51,845 nucleotides of DNA, taken from a virus. Of this stretch, positions 28,225 to 36,570 are shown piece after piece. A program made the translations under genes and the position numbers. The notes under the pieces are model-generated. The model was not told where the DNA came from. It saw only the letters and a program-made list of their open reading frames with translations, and did no database searches. Every line of letters starts with the position of its first letter. The stretch's first letter is position 1. Where the stretch lies: positions 1 through 51,845 of IMG/VR virus record IMGVR_UViG_3300035670_013246; one strand, 5' to 3'.

Positions 28225-29406
28225 ATGGACTTTGAAGCCCAAGTCAAAGAACTCAACGCCAGCCTCAAGGGCATTGGTGATCAGATCAAAGCGCAGGCTG
28301 AGGCTACCGACAAACAGATCAAGGCGTCAGGCGAGATGACTGCCGAAACCCGTACCAAGGTCGACGAACTGCTGACCAAGCAGGGTGAGCTCAATGCCCG
28401 CCTGGGCGAAGCTGAGCAGAAGCTGGTGAACGCCAGCCGTGACCGCGGCAATCAGGAGGAGCCGCAGAAGTCGGTTGGCGCTCTGGTGATCGGCAGCGAA
28501 GAAATGCAGGACATGAACTCGTCCTTCCGCGGGTCTCGCCGCGTGTCCGTACCGCGCGCGGCCATTACCACCGCAACCGGCGGGGACCTGGTGCCTGCTG
28601 AGCGTTTGGCTGGCGTCGTTGCTCCGCCTCAGCGTCGGCTGACCATTCGCGACCTGGTGGCGCCGGGCCAGACCGAGTCGAACTCCATCGAGTACATTCG
28701 CGAGACCGGATTCACCAACAACGCGCGAACCGTGGCGGAGAACACCGCCAAGCCGTACTCCGACATCACCTTCGCGCTGACCACCGCGAACGTCCGCACC
28801 ATTGCCCACCTGTTCAAGGCGAGTCGGCAGATGCTCGACGATGCCAAGGCACTCCAGAGCTACATCGACGGTCGCGCTCGCTACGGCCTGAACATGGCGG
28901 AAGAGGCTCAGCTGCTCTACGGCAACGGTACCGGTGCCAACCTGCAGGGTCTTGTGACTGTTGCTCAGCTGTATGCCCCGCAGGCCGGGCTGACGGTAGT
29001 GGGCGAGCAACGGATCGACCGTCTGCGCCTCGCGCTGCTGCAAGCAGAGCTGGCCGACTTCCCCTCGGACGGCATCGTGCTGAACCCCATCGACTGGGCA
29101 GCGATCGAGCTCACCAAGGATGGAGAGGGCCGGTACATCATCGGCCAGCCGCAGGAAGGCACCAACGCGAAGCTCTGGAATCGCCCGGTGGTTTCGACTC
29201 AGGCCATGACCCAGAACGACTTCCTGGTCGGCGCGTTCAAGCTCGGCGCACAAATCTTCGACCGCATGGAGATCGAAGTGCTGATCTCGACCGAGAACGA
29301 CAAGGACTTCGAGAACAACATGGCAACGATCCGTGCCGAGGAGCGCCTGGCATTCGCGATCTACCGCGACGAGGCGTTCGTCACTGGCCCGTTGGTCACT
29401 CCTTAA
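28225..29406 (+). CDS. Major capsid protein, HK97 fold (393 aa)
   Basis: Residues ~1-100 are a coiled-coil delta domain (FEAQVKELNASLKGIGDQIKAQAEATDKQIKAS...) that serves as internal scaffold and is removed by the protease. The HK97 fold follows, with GGDLVPAERLAGVVAPPQRRLTIRDLVAPG, TESNSIEYIRETGFTNNA, the E-loop, and IDWAAIELTKD...LIGA-type P-domain strands. AGGAAAG precedes the ATG, just after the protease stop. Confidence 0.93.
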   Translation: MDFEAQVKELNASLKGIGDQIKAQAEATDKQIKASGEMTAETRTKVDELLTKQGELNARLGEAEQKLVNASRDRGNQEEPQKSVGALVIGSEEMQDMNSSFRGSRRVSVPRAAITTATGGDLVPAERLAGVVAPPQRRLTIRDLVAPGQTESNSIEYIRETGFTNNARTVAENTAKPYSDITFALTTANVRTIAHLFKASRQMLDDAKALQSYIDGRARYGLNMAEEAQLLYGNGTGANLQGLVTVAQLYAPQAGLTVVGEQRIDRLRLALLQAELADFPSDGIVLNPIDWAAIELTKDGEGRYIIGQPQEGTNAKLWNRPVVSTQAMTQNDFLVGAFKLGAQIFDRMEIEVLISTENDKDFENNMATIRAEERLAFAIYRDEAFVTGPLVTP

Positions 29407-29454
29407 CTCTTCCGCAACGCGGCGCCAGAAATGGCGCCCCAACGGAGTAATCAA
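29407..29454 (+). other. Hairpin between capsid and next gene
   Basis: GGCGCC (29421-29426) and GGCGCC (29433-29438) form a self-complementary stem-loop without a U-run, followed by the CGGAG ribosome site of the next gene. Confidence 0.45.
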
Positions 29455-29991
29455 ATGGCACGTAAACAGGAAACACCAGCATCCACGGCTGATGCGAAGG
29501 ATCCGGTCACCACCGTTGACTCCAGCAGCAGCTCTTCTGAAACTGCCGGTCCGCCTCCTTCGGCTGGCACTGCGCTTGTCCCAGATAGCAGCGACTCAAC
29601 CAACTCGGGTGTCCCGGCAGTTGCTCCAGGCCAAGCGGAAGGCTCGGGGCTGGTGCCGCCAGAAGGACAAGCAGTCGCCGGCAATGGGCCGGATGTCGCC
29701 ACGGGCGATCAGGGTACCAGCCCCGGCATCGCCACAACTGACGCTGCGGGATCCGAAGACGCCGGTCCGGCTGCATCAACCTTGGCCAGAAGCAGCGCCG
29801 GCACTGATCAGGTGGCACCAGAAGAGCAGGCGAAGCCCAACCCTGCGACTCTTCAGATTTATCCGCTGCGGTCTTACATGGATGAAGGCGAGCTTCGTCG
29901 TCGTGGCGGGCCTGCTTATACGGTCCCGCGCCGGCATGCGGAGGAACTGGTGCAGCGGAATCTGGCATCGCTCGAACCGCTGAAGGAGTAA
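29455..29991 (+). CDS. Low-complexity head-region protein (178 aa)
   Basis: The N-terminal two thirds are rich in Ser, Ala, Gly, Pro and Thr with no predicted structure. The final ~45 residues (IYPLRSYMDEGELRRRGGPAYTVPRRHAEELVQRNLASLEP) form a compact folded end. That tail resembles the small 57-aa protein at 30666-30839 in ending pattern (a short domain with an A-E-x-L/I-x-x-G/N helix). Position between capsid and connector suggests a head decoration or accessory part; no family named. Confidence 0.65.
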   Translation: MARKQETPASTADAKDPVTTVDSSSSSSETAGPPPSAGTALVPDSSDSTNSGVPAVAPGQAEGSGLVPPEGQAVAGNGPDVATGDQGTSPGIATTDAAGSEDAGPAASTLARSSAGTDQVAPEEQAKPNPATLQIYPLRSYMDEGELRRRGGPAYTVPRRHAEELVQRNLASLEPLKE

Positions 29992-29995
29992 GGGT

Positions 29996-30337
29996 ATGTC
30001 GGTCATCAGCTTGACCATTGCCCGGCATCATCTCCGAGATCCCGACGATGATGACGAATACCTGGAGCTCCTGATCGAGGCGGCAGAAGGGCAGGCTATG
30101 GACTATTTGAACCGTCGCTTCTACGCAGATCAGCAAGCGCTGGACGAAGCTGTCGCTGCCGACGATGCCGGCGAGTCCCCCATGGTCTGCAATAAGCAGA
30201 TCAAGGCTGCCTGCTTGCTGATCCTCGGCCACCTTTACGCCAACCGCGAGGACGTTGTGATCGGAACCATCGCCATCGAACTCCCGCAAGGTTCGAAGGC
30301 GCTCCTGACGCCGCATCGTATCGGGTGGGGCATATGA
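29996..30337 (+). CDS. Head-tail connector, HK97 gp6-like (113 aa)
   Basis: The protein (LTIARHHLRDPDDDDEYLELLIEAAEGQAMDYLNRRFY...KQIKAACLLILGHLYANRED) matches the gp6/DNA-packaging connector family: a helical bundle starting with an L..aK.hLrvd-like motif. It forms the ring below the portal that receives the tail. The stop overlaps the next start. Confidence 0.85.
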   Translation: MSVISLTIARHHLRDPDDDDEYLELLIEAAEGQAMDYLNRRFYADQQALDEAVAADDAGESPMVCNKQIKAACLLILGHLYANREDVVIGTIAIELPQGSKALLTPHRIGWGI

Positions 30338-30660
30338 GGGCTGGGCCGCTGCGTCATCGGCTGCAGGTGGCTCATCGACACGAGGAGAGGAATAAATCCG
30401 GGGGCGCCACAGTGACGTGGCTGCCAGCTGCTCGCCCTGAAATGTGGGGTGAGGTTCGTACCCCAAGCGGTCGGGTCATTGCGGTTGCGGAAAAGCTGAG
30501 TGCTGTTGTAACCGCCGAAATCATCGGCAGGCCGCGCCCAGATATCATCGCAGGATCGCGCCTGACGCGCCGGGGGATCACCTACCAGGTTGAGGCCGTT
30601 TTGCCGGACAACGAAAACTCCTTGATGAGGCTTCTCTGCTCATCGGTACCTAACCCATGA
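30334..30660 (+). CDS. Head closure protein, SPP1 gp16-like (108 aa)
   Basis: MRAGPLRHRLQVAHRHEERNKSGGATVTWLPAARPEMWGEVRTPSGRV is the beta-barrel start of the head-tail adaptor/head-closure family (SPP1 gp16, HK97 gp7-like), followed by RPRPDIIAGSRLTRRGITYQVEAVLPD. It seals the portal after packaging. The ATG at 30334 overlaps the connector stop. Confidence 0.82.
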   Translation: MRAGPLRHRLQVAHRHEERNKSGGATVTWLPAARPEMWGEVRTPSGRVIAVAEKLSAVVTAEIIGRPRPDIIAGSRLTRRGITYQVEAVLPDNENSLMRLLCSSVPNP

Positions 30661-30665
30661 GGTGA

Positions 30666-30839
30666 ATGATGAAAATTAGAGCACTAGGCCCTTTGACGGG
30701 CGCATCTGGTGAGCGTGAGAAGGGCGAAGAATTCGAGGTCGACAATGCCTATGGCGAAGGCCTGATTGCCCGAGGCTACGCCGAGGCGGTCACCGACAAG
30801 GCCGCGAAGCCAGCGAAGGCCGATGCGGCCAAGGAGTAG
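30666..30839 (+). CDS. Small head-tail region protein (57 aa)
   Basis: GGTGA precedes the tandem ATG-ATG start. The product (MMKIRALGPLTGASGEREKGEEFEVDNAYGEGLIARGYAEAV) is a short beta-hairpin plus helix followed by an Ala/Lys-rich tail, a type commonly seen in this position in siphovirus head-tail operons. No assigned function. Confidence 0.68.
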   Translation: MMKIRALGPLTGASGEREKGEEFEVDNAYGEGLIARGYAEAVTDKAAKPAKADAAKE

Positions 30840-30842
30840 GGA

Positions 30843-31343
30843 ATGGCGCGCCGGTCGAGCATTCGTGGCGACATCCGTTTACGCCGGACGCTGCGCAACA
30901 TCCACAAGACGATGGACAACGAGTTGCAGCCCGCGATGCTAGAGGCGGCGAACCGCATCCTGGAGACTCAGCGAGAGTTGATGCCCAAGGACACCGGAGC
31001 GGCTGCTGCCGCGCTCAGGGTTTACGTTTCGCCCAGCGGTTTAGATGCCCAGATCGGCATTCGTGGCAAGCGCGACAACCGGCGGTTTTTCTACCTGCGC
31101 TTCATCGAGTACGGCACCAAGGGCTATACCGGCGGTAAGCGGGCCGGTGATCGCAACCGGCGTGTCACCAACAAAAGCGATGGCACCCACTTCTTCGGCA
31201 AATACCCGGATATCCCGGCCAGGCCGGCCCACCCGTGGCTGCGCCCATCTATCCAGGTAAACCGCGAGTATGTCATGGCTGACATCAAAGCCGCCGTGAA
31301 CCGTACGCTGCTCAAAGCGAGCCAGGGGGTTGGCAATGGGTGA
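30843..31343 (+). CDS. HK97 gp10-like tail completion protein (166 aa)
   Basis: The product carries LEAANRILETQRELMPKDTGAAAAALRVYV, RFFYLRFIEYGTKGYTG and IPARPAHPWLRPSI, the characteristic helix, mid-strand and A.PFlrPA-type C-terminus of the HK97 gp10/tail-component family. It joins heads to tails. Gap to the upstream gene is three bases. Confidence 0.87.
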   Translation: MARRSSIRGDIRLRRTLRNIHKTMDNELQPAMLEAANRILETQRELMPKDTGAAAAALRVYVSPSGLDAQIGIRGKRDNRRFFYLRFIEYGTKGYTGGKRAGDRNRRVTNKSDGTHFFGKYPDIPARPAHPWLRPSIQVNREYVMADIKAAVNRTLLKASQGVGNG

Positions 31344-31722
31344 TCCATCTCTGGCACTACAGGAGGCCATCTTCGCCAGGCTTCAGACCGAGGTCAGCTG
31401 CCCGATATACGACGGCGCGCCCTTGAATGCTGAAATGCCCTACGTATCCATCGACCGGGAGGTATCGGTCAACAGCAGCCCAATCGCTGGCCGCAAGCGC
31501 GAAACGCGCCTGTTGTACCTGTCCGTCTGGTCCGATGCCGTGGGTCAGGCCGAGGTTAAGCGCATCAACGGCGAAGTCATCGCCGCTTTGGACGAGCGTC
31601 GCCTCCCATTGGAGGTTGGTCGCGCGGTATCCATCCGGGTCGAGCAGGTCGACGCTCAGCGCGACGCCGACGGCATTACTTACCAGGGCTCGATCACCGT
31701 CCGCGTGATCACTACCCACTGA
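31336..31722 (+). CDS. DUF3168 tail terminator-like protein (128 aa)
   Basis: The protein (ALQEAIFARLQTEVSCPIYDGAPLNAEMPYVSIDREVSVNSSP...LLYLSVWSDAVGQAEVKRINGEVIAAL) is a DUF3168 member, structurally related to tail-terminator gpU. It caps the tail tube at the head-proximal end. The ATG at 31336 overlaps the gp10-like stop. Confidence 0.85.
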   Translation: MGDPSLALQEAIFARLQTEVSCPIYDGAPLNAEMPYVSIDREVSVNSSPIAGRKRETRLLYLSVWSDAVGQAEVKRINGEVIAALDERRLPLEVGRAVSIRVEQVDAQRDADGITYQGSITVRVITTH

Positions 31723-31777
31723 ACCACCCATCTGCCGCGCCGCGGCTTTTATCCAATGTGCCTTTGGAGGAACCCTC

Positions 31778-32278
31778 ATGGCCGACGACAACCTCAACAC
31801 AGCCGCGGGCTGCCGCCTTGCCATCGGCGGAAAGACCGGTGCCGATAGCGAAACCAAGTACAAGGCCGACACGTACGTACAGGTGGGCGAGATCGAAGAT
31901 CTGGGCGAATTTGGCGACACCTTCAGTGCCGTAAACTTCACCTCCCTGAGCGATGGCCGCGTACGCAAGTACAAGGGCACCGCCGACGCGGGGAACATGA
32001 CCATGACCGTGGGCCTGGACAGTGGCGATGCTGGTCAAAAAGCCGTGTCGGTGGCGCACAAGGACCGCTCCAAGGGCAACTACAACGTCAAGGTCACGCT
32101 CAACGATGGTGACCCAGATGCAAGCCCTGTCATCCTGCCCACCACCTTCTACTTCGGGGTGAAGGTGATGAACAACACCGTGGCTCCAGGTGCGGCCGAT
32201 AACGTGGTGCGTCGCAATATGACGTTCGCGATCAACACCGACATCATTGAAATCCCTGCCGGCCCGGCAGGCCCTTGA
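31778..32278 (+). CDS. Major tail tube protein (166 aa)
   Basis: The N-terminus (DNLNTAAGCRLAIGGKTGADSETKYKADTYVQVGEIEDLGEFGDTFSAVNFTSL) and the beta-rich remainder match tail tube proteins of lambda/HK97-type siphophages. Many copies form the tube wound around the tape measure. TTTGGAGGAA is a strong ribosome site, as expected for an abundant structural protein. A GCCGCG-C-CGCGGC hairpin with TTTT (31734-31750) precedes it. Confidence 0.82.
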   Translation: MADDNLNTAAGCRLAIGGKTGADSETKYKADTYVQVGEIEDLGEFGDTFSAVNFTSLSDGRVRKYKGTADAGNMTMTVGLDSGDAGQKAVSVAHKDRSKGNYNVKVTLNDGDPDASPVILPTTFYFGVKVMNNTVAPGAADNVVRRNMTFAINTDIIEIPAGPAGP

Positions 32279-32280
32279 CC

Positions 32281-32299
32281 GAAGGGGCTGAGCCCCTTC
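32281..32299 (+). terminator. Hairpin after the tail tube gene
   Basis: GAAGGGG-CTGAG-CCCCTTC is a perfect 7-bp stem extendable through the loop. The downstream U-run is poor. It may trim or attenuate transcription after the highly expressed tube gene. Confidence 0.5.
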
Positions 32300-32318
32300 C
32301 TTCGTTGCGAGAACCCCA

Positions 32319-32663
32319 ATGAGCGAAGCCTTGCATGGCACCGTCACGCTGGTAATCGGTGCGCGCAGCTACACCCTCAAGCCTACGTTGGATGCGGCAC
32401 TGCGCATTGAGGCCCGTTTTGGCGGGTTGCGCGCAGCCCTGGAGTCCATGCGCCTGATGAGCATTGCTGCTTGCGCAGACATCGTCATCGCTGGCGCCGA
32501 CCTGAAGCCCGATCAGCACCCGGCCATCGCCGGTGAAGTATTCCACTCCGGTGTAGCCAAAGTGTCCGGTCAGCTGACCGAGTTTATCACTGTCCTACTC
32601 AACCCGGTGCCGCCGAGCGTTGCCGCCCGGGGAAAGGACGAGGCGGCCAGCACAGCGCAGTGA
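32319..32663 (+). CDS. Tail assembly chaperone, first frame (G-like), GTA-type family (114 aa)
   Basis: The product (LHGTVTLVIGARSYTLKPTLDAALRIEARFGGLRAALESMRLMSIAACADIVIAGADL) matches the gene-transfer-agent-type tail chaperone family. Such proteins bind the tape measure and guide tube polymerisation. A heptamer G GGA AAG (32630-32636) in its own codon phase near the end should send a share of ribosomes into the -1 frame, giving a G-T fusion of about 192 residues with the next frame. Its stop overlaps the GTG of the second frame. Confidence 0.82.
   Translation: MSEALHGTVTLVIGARSYTLKPTLDAALRIEARFGGLRAALESMRLMSIAACADIVIAGADLKPDQHPAIAGEVFHSGVAKVSGQLTEFITVLLNPVPPSVAARGKDEAASTAQ
32630..32636 (+). 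other. Programmed -1 frameshift site GGGAAAG
   Basis: The heptamer is in the zero-frame phase G GGA AAG, identical to the lambda G-T site. After slipping, codons run GGA CGA GGC ... without a stop into the 32660-32896 frame. Location between two tail chaperone frames and before the tape measure is the standard place. Confidence 0.8.
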
Positions 32664-32896
32664 AGAACGGCAGCTACGTCGATTACCTATTCGGCGTGGC
32701 CACCGGCTGGCTTGGCTGGCCGCCTGACACCGCGTGGCAGACCCCCATCCCCCAGATCATGCTTGCGCTCGATGCTCACCTCGACTGGACAGGGCGCGGG
32801 CAGGCTGACCAAGGAAAAGCCCAAGCTGCGCCCCAGAAACGGGAGAGCGTCGCCGAAAAGCTCAAAAACTTCCTGCGGGGGAGGCCTAAACAGTAG
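32660..32896 (+). CDS. Tail assembly chaperone, second frame (T-like extension)
   Basis: As an independent frame it would start with GTG at 32660 (78 aa: MKNGSYVDYLFGVATGWLGWPPDTAWQTPIPQIMLALDAHLDW...). The Trp-rich WLGWPPDTAW...IPQIMLALDAHL pattern is that of GTA-type second chaperone proteins. More likely most of it is made as the C-terminal part of the frameshift fusion. The C-terminal tail is basic and helical. Confidence 0.75.
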   Translation: MKNGSYVDYLFGVATGWLGWPPDTAWQTPIPQIMLALDAHLDWTGRGQADQGKAQAAPQKRESVAEKLKNFLRGRPKQ

Positions 32897-32904
32897 ATAG
32901 CGTG

Positions 32905-32925
32905 CCGCCTCCGGGCGGATTTTTT
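32905..32925 (+). terminator. Terminator-like hairpin directly before the tape measure ribosome site
   Basis: CCGCC-TCCG-GGCGG followed by ATTTTTT. The ribosome site TGGAGA and the tape measure ATG (32942) follow at once. The same stem and U-run recur at 39268-39288. Confidence 0.7.
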
Positions 32926-32941
32926 GTGCTTGGAGATTTGC

Positions 32942-35900
32942 ATGGCCGACCAACAAGTCCAAGGGATGCTGGTCCAGATCGAGGCCACAACGGCTCAGCT
33001 GCGCCGGGAGCTGGCCAGTGCTGACCAGGTGGTGGCCCGCACCACAGATTCGATCGACCGCAATCTGGCCCAAGTCGACTCCGCGTTTGATAGCGCAGGT
33101 GGTGCGGCCCAGCAGGCTGGCGTGCTCATCCGCGGCGCCTTTGCCGCCGTGGCCGGTGCGGGCATCATCGGCAGCATCATCAAGCAGGTCGACGCCTACG
33201 GGCAGATGTCGGATCGGATGATGGCTGCCGCCAGCAGTGCTGGCGAATACCAGATGGTGCAGGAACACCTGCTGCGCACGGCCCAGGAAACCTACCGTCC
33301 CCTGGCCGAGGCCCAAGAGCTGTACATTCGCACTGCCGATGTCATGCGCAGCCTGGGCTTCAACACCCAGCAGACGCTCGACATCACCGACAGCTTCAGC
33401 TTCCTGCTGGTGACCAACGCCGCCGCCGCCGACAAGGCAGGCTCAGCGTTGGATGCCTACTCTAAAGCGCTGCAAACCGGCAAAGTCGAGGCCGATGGCT
33501 GGGTGTCCATTCAGGAGGCCATGCCGACGATCGTCACGGCTATCGCCAACGCCACCGGCAAGAGCGCTGAAGAGATCCGCAAGCTGGGGGTACAGGGCAA
33601 GCTATCGCTTGACGACATCAATACCGGGCTGCTGCGCACCGTTGAGGCCAACCGTAAGGCTGCGGCTGATATGTCCACCAGCGTACAGGACGCCTTGGTG
33701 AACATCGGCAACGCCGTGCAGACCTTCCTCGGAGGGATGGAAGAGCAGACCGGCGCCGTAGCAGGCCTGTCGAATGTGCTGATTGCGCTGGCCGACAACG
33801 TCGACCTGGTGGCCGTGGCCATGGGGGGAGCTGGCGTCGCCGCGTTGACCAACTACGTCGCTAAGTCTGGGTTGGCCGTAAAAGCGTCGCTGGCCGACCG
33901 CGCCGCGCGTATCGCTCAGGCCGAAGCGGTGTTGCAGGCGGCCTTAGCCGATCAGCGCAAAGCCGAAACCGCTACCATCCTGGCAGCTCGCGAAGCAGTG
34001 GCGGCGCGTGGCACTGCTGTACAGACCCAAATGTCCATCCAACTGGCGCAGGCGCGGGAGCGCGAAGCAGCTGCTACCACCGCGGTTGCAACTGCACAGG
34101 CCGGCCTTCGGACAGTCAGTGCAGGCCTGCTCAGCGTTCTGGGCGGTCCGATGGGGCTTGCCCTGTTGGCCGGCACGGCGGCTGCCAGCTTCCTGCTACT
34201 GAGCAACAACGCCGATCAGGCAGGCGTTAGCCTGGAGGATCTGCGCAAGCCGGTCGCCCAGCTTCGGGAGGAATTCGCAAAGCTCAACAAGGACCAGCGC
34301 GAAGCATCGCTGGTCAAGTGGCAGCAGGAACAGATCACCTCGGCGGGCAAGGTCAAGGATGCGTATGGCGACCTGGCCCAGTCCATCCGCTCTGCCGTGG
34401 TCACTGCGCCGGCGCGTGACTCCGGTGGCCAGTACAACCGGCAGTTGGCTGAGTACCAAGGCCTGGTTGATCGGCTCAACGAAGCGCGCACGGCGGGCCA
34501 AGGGCTTTCGCCGATCCTGCAAGAGGTCGGCAACCGTCTTCAGCTGCCGTCCAGCACGGTGCAGCAGTGGATTACCCAGGCCGGTGCGGTCAGCGACGCC
34601 GACCAACGCTCGAACCTGATCGCCGAAACGCTGCGGGTGCTCACCGGCGTCACCCAAGAAAATACCTCGGCCACCCAGGCGAACAACGCCGCGAAGGTTG
34701 GCATGAGCTCGGCGGGTCAGACCTACCTGGAGACACTGCAGAAGCAGCTGGCCGGCCTCCAAGACAACGGCGATGCCACCAAGATCGCCAACCGCTATAT
34801 CGAGGAAAATGCCGACCTCACCGACACGGATCGCCAGGCGATTCTTTCGGCGGCCAGCGCGATCGAGTCGCAGAAGAAGGCCAACAAGGATGCTACTGAG
34901 GGCAGCAAGGACCGCACGAAGGCGCTGAAGGATGAGATCAAGGCCCTCGACGCGATCATCGACCGCGCGTTGCCGGAGAAAAAGCGGCTGGAGGATCTGG
35001 CGGAGGGTGTGCAGGGGCTGCGTAAGGCGCAAGCCGCGGGCAAGATCACCGCCGCCGAGATGGAACTTGGCATCAAGAACCTGAACACGGCCTACGCCGA
35101 CCCGGTTTTGCAGAAGCGTGCCGAGGAGGAGAAGAAGCTTGCAGAGATCCGCCGCAACAGCGCGGAGGCCTATCGCAAAGCCATGGAAGTGGTGCTGCAG
35201 ACCCGGCAAGACGCCATCGACGCAGACGTGTCCGGCGTCGGCATGGGCGACGACCAGCGCGAGGAGGCCGATCGGCTGAACGCGGTGCGGCAAAAGTATG
35301 CCGAGTCGCGTCGGCAGTTGGAGGAACAGCAGGAGGATGTCTCGCGCCGGCTCAGCCAGGACGCCTATCAGCAGCGGCTAGCTGATCTCGCCGACTACCA
35401 GGCACGGGAGCTGCAAATGGAGGTCGACGGCTTCGAGGCCCGCCTTGAAGCCCAGCGCGACTATCGCAACGGCGCCAAACGAGCCTGGGCGAACATCCAA
35501 TCGGACGCCGCGAACGTGGCGGGGGCAACCGACGACATGCTCACCACCGGCTTCAACTCGGCTCGCGATGCTGTGGCCGAGTTCGCCATGACTGGTAAGG
35601 CCAACTTCAAGAGCTTCGCCGTAAGTGTGATCTCTGACATGGCCAGGATTGCGAGCCAGCAGGCAGCTAGCTCGCTGCTAAGTGGGTTGGTCGGGCTGGG
35701 CGTATCTGCGGTGGGGAGCTACTTCGGCGGTGGTGGGGGTAACGGCATGGCTCCGGGGTCTGCAGGCGCCGTCTCATCGAATCTTGGGGCGTCACAAGCT
35801 GGCTATGGCAGTGCGTATTTTCCGCAGGCATTGGGCGGTGCTTGGTCTGGCGGTGTGCAGCTTTTCGCCAAGGGCGCAGGGTTCGCTACCAATTCCGTCC

Positions 35901-36232
35901 TCGACACCCCGACGATGTTCGGCATGGGCGGCGGTGGACTTGGCGTCGCTGGCGAAGACGGGCCCGAGGCAATCATGCCATTGGCGCGGGGTCCCGATGG
36001 GTCTCTTGGTGTGCAGATGGTCGGCGGCGCCGGCGGTGGTTCGACAGTGCTTCAACTCAGTATTCCGGTTGCCGTGACTTTGGAAGATCGGAGCGGGGAT
36101 GGCATGGAGTTGGACAGCGCCGCGCTGCAGCAGAACATGGAAAGGCAAATGAGAGGAGTAGCGGAACGGGCTATTTCCGATTCCTGGCGAGCCGGGGGTT
36201 TGAGCCATCGAAACAGTAATGGGAGGCACTGA
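32942..36232 (+). CDS. Tape measure protein (1096 aa)
   Basis: Length sets the tail length. The N-terminal ~240 residues (QATTAQLRRELASADQ..., AYGQMSDRMMAAASSAGEYQMVQEHLLRTAQETYRPLAEAQELYIR, LGFNTQQTLDITDSF) match the tape-measure N-terminal domain. A coiled-coil and hydrophobic middle (LSVLGGPMGLALLAGTAAASFLLLS) may insert in the host membrane at injection. The C-terminus (FNSARDAVAEFAMTGKANFKSFAVSVISDMARI...) matches the lambda H C-terminal family. Gly-rich segments follow (SYFGGGGGNGMAPG). At about 0.15 nm per residue this implies a tail around 160 nm, an estimate from known scaling. Confidence 0.92.
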   Translation: MADQQVQGMLVQIEATTAQLRRELASADQVVARTTDSIDRNLAQVDSAFDSAGGAAQQAGVLIRGAFAAVAGAGIIGSIIKQVDAYGQMSDRMMAAASSAGEYQMVQEHLLRTAQETYRPLAEAQELYIRTADVMRSLGFNTQQTLDITDSFSFLLVTNAAAADKAGSALDAYSKALQTGKVEADGWVSIQEAMPTIVTAIANATGKSAEEIRKLGVQGKLSLDDINTGLLRTVEANRKAAADMSTSVQDALVNIGNAVQTFLGGMEEQTGAVAGLSNVLIALADNVDLVAVAMGGAGVAALTNYVAKSGLAVKASLADRAARIAQAEAVLQAALADQRKAETATILAAREAVAARGTAVQTQMSIQLAQAREREAAATTAVATAQAGLRTVSAGLLSVLGGPMGLALLAGTAAASFLLLSNNADQAGVSLEDLRKPVAQLREEFAKLNKDQREASLVKWQQEQITSAGKVKDAYGDLAQSIRSAVVTAPARDSGGQYNRQLAEYQGLVDRLNEARTAGQGLSPILQEVGNRLQLPSSTVQQWITQAGAVSDADQRSNLIAETLRVLTGVTQENTSATQANNAAKVGMSSAGQTYLETLQKQLAGLQDNGDATKIANRYIEENADLTDTDRQAILSAASAIESQKKANKDATEGSKDRTKALKDEIKALDAIIDRALPEKKRLEDLAEGVQGLRKAQAAGKITAAEMELGIKNLNTAYADPVLQKRAEEEKKLAEIRRNSAEAYRKAMEVVLQTRQDAIDADVSGVGMGDDQREEADRLNAVRQKYAESRRQLEEQQEDVSRRLSQDAYQQRLADLADYQARELQMEVDGFEARLEAQRDYRNGAKRAWANIQSDAANVAGATDDMLTTGFNSARDAVAEFAMTGKANFKSFAVSVISDMARIASQQAASSLLSGLVGLGVSAVGSYFGGGGGNGMAPGSAGAVSSNLGASQAGYGSAYFPQALGGAWSGGVQLFAKGAGFATNSVLDTPTMFGMGGGGLGVAGEDGPEAIMPLARGPDGSLGVQMVGGAGGGSTVLQLSIPVAVTLEDRSGDGMELDSAALQQNMERQMRGVAERAISDSWRAGGLSHRNSNGRH

Positions 36233-36570
36233 TGGCGATCGAAACTTTCACTTGGACACCTGACGATGAAGCCGGTGGCGACAGCACCCTCCGGACCCGG
36301 AAGTCGCAGTTTGGCGATAACTATGTGCAGGTCTCCACCAATGGTTTGAACGCTGAGTCGGACAGCTGGGCGCTGTCGTTCGGCGGCTTGGCTGACGAGA
36401 TCGCGCCCATCTTGGCTTTCATCCGTCGCCATCGCGGTGCCAAGTCATTCTTATGGACCAATCCCGAAGGAGTGCTCGGTTTGTACCGGTGCGAATCCTT
36501 CCGTCAGCAGCGTAAGCCGGGTGCGGTGATCCTGCTCACCGCAACCTTTGAAAGGGCGTATCACCCATGA
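36232..36570 (+). CDS. Minor tail protein M-like (112 aa)
   Basis: MAIETFTWTPDDEAGGDSTLRTRKSQFGDNYVQVSTNGLNAESDSWALSF is the typical start of the lambda gpM/phage_min_tail family, a distal tail ring component. The ATG overlaps the tape measure stop (TGATG) and the stop overlaps the L gene. Confidence 0.9.
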   Translation: MAIETFTWTPDDEAGGDSTLRTRKSQFGDNYVQVSTNGLNAESDSWALSFGGLADEIAPILAFIRRHRGAKSFLWTNPEGVLGLYRCESFRQQRKPGAVILLTATFERAYHP

